Of a DNA stretch of 64,000 nucleotides, positions 59,685-64,000 are shown piece by piece. The stretch comes from Epiperipatus broadwayi (lineage: Eukaryota > Onychophora > Udeonychophora > Euonychophora > Peripatidae), in the NCBI GenBank assembly GCA_028023455.1, contig JAQFVV010006355.1, positions 1-64,000 of the forward strand. The letters run 5' to 3'. The notes below the pieces were generated by a model. It made no database searches. It was not told the origin of the DNA and saw only the letters and a list, made by a program, of their open reading frames with translations. Every line of letters begins with the position of its first letter. Within the stretch, counting starts at the first letter, position 1. A program made the translations under genes and the position numbers.

Positions 59685-59890
59685 AAGGATTCGAACTCAG
59701 ACTTTCACACGGCCCTCAGCTCTCCATGTCATCTTATATTGCTGACCCACCTGATCATACATATTCAAACTCAGACGTTCACACGACTCTCAGTTCTCCA
59801 TGTCATCTTATATTGTATGATCAGGTGGGTCAGCAATCTAAGATGACATGAGAACTGAGGGTCGTGTGAAAGTCTGAGTTCGAATCCCTT
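59685..59890. repeat. Palindromic tRNA-like repeat, three partial copies
   Basis: The arms at 59685-59761 and 59814-59890 are inverted copies (AAGGATTCGAACTCAGAC against GTCTGAGTTCGAATCCCTT). Between them, 59762-59813 is a third, direct copy of the first half of the arm. The right arm carries a perfect B-box, GTTCGAATC, on the plus strand and the left arm one on the minus strand. No A-box is clear. It is probably a foldback product of a tRNA-like SINE. Confidence 0.75.
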
Positions 59891-59894
59891 ATAA

Positions 59895-60900
59895 TTTTAT
59901 ATAAAGGGATTAACTTCTTCACATTTAACTAGCTAAATTTATTACATTAAAACGTATTACCTAGTGATGATGATGACTTATCTAATTGAATGTGTAGAGA
60001 GAAAAATAAATTTACACATTTTGTAAAGCATTAAAAAGAATTCGGTACTCGGTTGAGATGGAACTTTTATCACATTTCAGCCATTCTCTCTCATTAAAAT
60101 ATTATTACAAATTTATAAATATAACTAGTAAAGATATAAAATGAACATTTATTTATTAATAAAATATCAAGCTAAAGATAGTTAAATAAAGTGTTTTTAA
60201 AACTTAGATAATAACTTAATAATGATAATGTATTAAAATATAGTCATACTTTATCTATCAATACTATTTATAAAAATAAAAGTATTCAATACAAAATAAA
60301 TACAATTCTTATCGTAGAAAAATAAAATAAAACTACCATGCACTTTTATTTATCCTCATTAAAAAACAATTGATATTATTTGTAGAACACTTATCGAAGT
60401 AACTAAATTTAACAAGTGTCCAAAAAAAAAAAAAAAAAAAAAAAAACGGAAATTAGATATAAAAGCAAATTAACAATTTTTATTGACAGCAAACAAAATT
60501 ATAAATTTTATTTCAGTAGAAAAAATGTACTACATTAAATATGAACACAGCATGCTAAAAAATGTCACTATTTTTTTTATAAAGTTTTTTTTATTAAGCT
60601 TATCTTCGATGATTTCATTAAAAAAAAAAAAAAAAAAGATTAATTTCAAATTTAGGATCTTAGAAAATGTAAAAACTGACAAAAATATTTTTCAGATATT
60701 TATTTCAACTAAAACTTAGACTATCATTTTAATTTCTGTTTTAAAATTTATATCTTTCAGAACACATACTAAAAATATTGTTCCAAGAGGTTTAATAAAT
60801 ATTCTATATTAAAAGTGGGTTTCAATGAACTCATATGTATATATGAGACCACATACATGTGCATGTGACAATAATAAATATTTAAGTATAACAGATATAT
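59895..60900. other. AT-rich intergenic stretch
   Basis: I see no gene. A run of about 26 A lies at 60421-60446, perhaps a retroposon tail, and a run of about 18 A near 60620-60637. Confidence 0.5.
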
Positions 60901-60906
60901 ATATAT

Positions 60907-61900
60907 TGTACCGGATCGCTCCACAGAAACACTTACTTACAGGGAATCTATAAGTTTTGGCTGGTTTCAAACTTCTCCATAATACATTTACAATTTTGTT
61001 TACTTATAAATGCTACATGAATGAACCGGCAATTTCGAGCAAAATGGGAGATATTATTGATAGCTTTAACTATCAACAATGGCCCACCTTGGCTGCTAGA
61101 TTCAAACCCCTACTATCCAAACACTTTATTTGTTTCAGAGTAAACTCCAGGTGCCAGCTAGTCTCAGACTAATGTATTTGCTCAGTAGGCCCATAATCCA
61201 GCACTCGAAACGATCCCAAAACTAGCCCAGTCTAATTTTAATCAATTATAAAATATAGTTTAATTAGTGGTGATTGAATTGATAAAAGTTTGGTAAAGAA
61301 TAGGTAAAAGAGATTGATAAAAAGAGATTGATAAAAAGAAATTGATACAAAAAATTGACCAACAAATAAAGTTTAATTTTAAAGACAATTTATTAACTAA
61401 CATTAATTTACTAAATTTAAACATCTTTATAATTTTTTTAACTAATATAACACACGCACATTTTAAATTAACACATTATAATATGTATCTTATGAAAAGC
61501 ATAAATAATATTTGACATCGATAAATTATCTCACGTTCACAAACACGCACATCAATAGTTCATTTTATGCATGTTTAAGAGTTCCAATTACTTGTCTCTG
61601 TAGGATTTACAAATTACAGTGGTGGCTACTATATATAAATGAGAATAATAAAATGTTTTACCTAGGATTTTTGGAACGTGGATATTGCTTGTTGTTGGCC
61701 GCTTCTGACAGAGTATATCTAACCGGTTAGATCTGACGTTTCTTGAAGAGATTTGATGCTAATCCATTGGTTTTATTCCTGGAGACGATTGATCCTTGGC
61801 AGAGGATTTCTGAGCTGTTATGCAGACATTATTTTACGGACAGGTTTTGATGATCTTATTGGACTAAAGGGCCGAAGTAACTCCTTTCTGCAGCCATTGC
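60907..61900 (-). mobile_element. Repeat family B, copy 2
   Basis: The copy starts TGTACCGG right after an AT tract and is homologous in reverse complement to 8300-9163. Matching blocks include 'agttcattttatgcatgttt' (about 61557-61576), 'acacgcacatcaata' and 'ttacctaggatttt' (about 61660), plus 'agctgttatgcagacat' (about 61814). The similarity fades by about 61830. The ORFs inside have no recognised domains. The TG end with AT flank suggests an LTR or LTR-like element. Confidence 0.6.
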
Positions 61901-61909
61901 TAGTATAGA

Positions 61910-63040
61910 CAAGTTTAAAACATATTATCAATATAGATTTAAAAATTTTAGGTAAAGATATATCTTAACAATTATTTATTAAATCATTAAAGTTTTCAAA
62001 AGAAATTTGCCAATTTTAAGAGTTTAAACTGTACATTCTCTGTTGAATAACTAGTTTATTCATTTATTCTAATGATATTTTAATTCTTTATTTAGAATTA
62101 ACTGGTATTGAGTTTACATGGAATTTTATAAATTTAAAATTAAGATGACTCAATAGTAAAATAAATACAGATTAAATAAATAAAAAAAACATTTTGCTTT
62201 CAGTATTTGAATTCCAATATGTTCTAAGATGAGTTTTTTTTCTTTATTTTGCAGGCAAGTTTTGTTAATTTGAAAGTATGGTGATAGAAATTTGAAATGC
62301 AAATGCAATAGCCAGTTGAGAGGACTATATTGAGTTAAAACTCATGACATATTTTATATTTCTCACATAGTATTAATCAGCTAAATTTAAATATATTCTT
62401 TCCCTTCAATAAAATCAATCTTTTTATAACCTTTGAGTGAGATCACAGAATTTTTAAAATAGCATGTATTTAATTAATTTATTTTTAGAATTTTGATTTA
62501 GTTTAGTTTTGGTTACTAATTTAATTTTAACTTTAAAATCAAAATGAAAACTTTAAATTTTAAAATGACTATTTTTACAATCACACTCATTTATCCTTAC
62601 TATACATATATTATTTGCTTATTAGTATAAAATTAATTATATTAACTGATCTGATAAAAATGATTTGTTAACTTCAAAATATATTTTAGCATAGTTTATT
62701 AGTCAAATATCGATCATTCTCTGTGAAATTCTTTCCACAAATTTTTAACAAAATTTTTTATAAGTATATTAATAATTTTTATTAGGCATGCATTACATTA
62801 AAGATTATCCAATAACGAATAATATTCTTGTAGTGTAAATTTCACTATACCACTTTCACGCAGGGTAGGGACTAGTTTCTATCCACTTTTAACAACATGT
62901 GGAGGGATGTAATCATAAACATATGACCAAAGACAGATGAAAAGATGTATGATCCCCAAGATTCACATTTCTTGCAGAATCAACACTAATCAGTTGGCCC
63001 AGACCATAATCTCTCACACATATTTTTATTATTGTTCAGA
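61910..63040. other. AT-rich intergenic stretch
   Basis: I see no gene. The region at about 62820-63035 is less AT-rich and may be part of a repeat adjoining the AT tract at 63039-63059. Confidence 0.4.
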
Positions 63041-63059
63041 TATATATATATATATATAT

Positions 63060-63290
63060 TGTAACCAATTGGGTTACATCACACACACTAATATAGTGTA
63101 TGTGAATATATATATGTAAAATAAAGGAAAAGTAGAAATAAACATAGAATAAATTTTTGTAGATATTTTCCTATATTTTTTAAAATAAAATAATACTAAG
63201 TAAAGGGTTAAATAATAACTCCGATTTAAAATAAAAATTGTATTATGAAATTAATAGTTTAAAAAGGTCTGATAAATATTATTTGTAATT
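63060..63290 (+). mobile_element. Short dispersed element with hairpin end, copy 2
   Basis: It begins with the hairpin TGTAACCAATTGGGTTACA directly after an AT tract and continues with blocks homologous, in reverse, to 52323-52523. The tail 'gataaatattattt' is where the other copy carries its long TAA array. No ORF. Confidence 0.65.
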
Positions 63291-63299
63291 CTGATTTTG

Positions 63300-64000
63300 A
63301 AATTTAATTATAAGCTTGTTTTTTTGATAATTTTGAAAACAATGTCTACTTTTAAAATCTTTTAATTAATACTTGTATAAAATATTTTTTTTAATTAATC
63401 AAGTGAATTGTATTCTTTGATTTTGTGAATTGTATATATAAAACATTATGAACCTTAATCAGCTATTAAGCTAGTGCACATGGCTTTGAAAAGATAAAAT
63501 GAATCCATCTATCTTTTCTTACCCAAAGGTTTATGTATGGGCAAATCTTAAGCATTTGGAAATGAAAGGATGAGATATTAAATAATCATTGGAAATTACT
63601 TTTACTATGCTTGAATAAAGAATGTTTGTGAAAATCTTTACAATTTACAATACGTTATTCTTATTTAAAATTAAACATATATAATGAAATAATATTTTAT
63701 GTAGCGCATATATTTATAATTTAAATCTTCAAAGCGCATGTGTATTAGTTTAATTGCTGATTATCATTACTGTTTATAAAACACAGCTCTATATAAAATA
63801 TATAAAAATATTATTTCATTATTATGAACTTTAGTAATTTAAATAAAACTACTAATTTATAAATTTAATAATAAATAAAATCAAATAATAATATTACTTA
63901 AATGCATTACAGACAATCAATTTAAAGAAATGTGCATAGGATTAACACTTTAATTTGATTTATTTATATTTTTTGTAAAAATATAAATGTAAACTATTCC
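63300..64000. other. AT-rich intergenic stretch
   Basis: I see no gene or repeat here. Confidence 0.5.

Overview
This window is AT-rich eukaryotic nuclear DNA (roughly 70% or more A+T by eye), almost entirely intergenic and built from layered, mostly dead transposable elements. The mix points to an invertebrate animal: CR1-like LINEs with a PHD finger and SGNH-esterase ORF1, Penelope-like elements with GIY-YIG endonuclease, tRNA-derived SINEs, piggyBac, hAT, Merlin-like and Tc1/pogo-like DNA transposons, and long AT, TAA and CA microsatellites. A mollusc, possibly a cephalopod, would fit, but that is inference. There are no bacterial-type operons, no rRNA and no convincing functional tRNA.

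Layout. 1-2.2 kb: a decayed Penelope-like (PLE) reverse transcriptase, then repeat family A. 4.1-5.6 kb: a piggyBac transposase pseudogene. 7.4-10.3 kb: repeat family B, a hairpin repeat and a possible PLE endonuclease relic. 11.3-19.2 kb: a decayed CR1-like LINE, preceded by a hammerhead-like motif and 5' direct repeats. Its ORF1 is split by a Merlin-like DNA transposon (12757-15505, 8-bp target duplication), which is itself split by an inverted PLE tail pair (12863-13890, 12-bp target duplication). 20.8 kb: a tRNA-SINE. 22.3-26.7 kb: a hAT transposase pseudogene interrupted by a TIR element and a LINE 3' fragment. 28.6-29.9 kb: a second PLE in antisense. 29.9-31.1 kb: an inverted second copy of the TIR element. 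32.1-35.6 kb: the best preserved transposon gene, an antisense CR1-like LINE ORF2 with only two visible frameshifts. 35.7-36.7 kb: a 436-bp tandem repeat. 36.9 kb: a second SINE. 37.8-38.8 kb: nested palindromes with another hammerhead-like motif and a hAT remnant.

45.0-46.0 kb (minus strand) holds the only good host-gene candidate: an intact 314-codon ORF with an upstream in-frame stop, a nearby AATAAA and a PH-like middle region. 48-64 kb holds a third TIR element, a second family A copy, a pair of short inverted elements (one with a long TAA tract), an LTR-retrotransposon remnant with a Lys-type primer-binding site, a palindromic tRNA-like repeat and an inverted copy of family B.

Apart from the 45-kb ORF, nothing here looks like a working pathway. 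The value of the window lies in its transposon stratigraphy, in hammerhead-like motifs found near several elements, and in a recurring TGTAAC/GTTACA terminal signature next to AT microsatellites. All family calls come from reading motifs by eye; no database search was possible.
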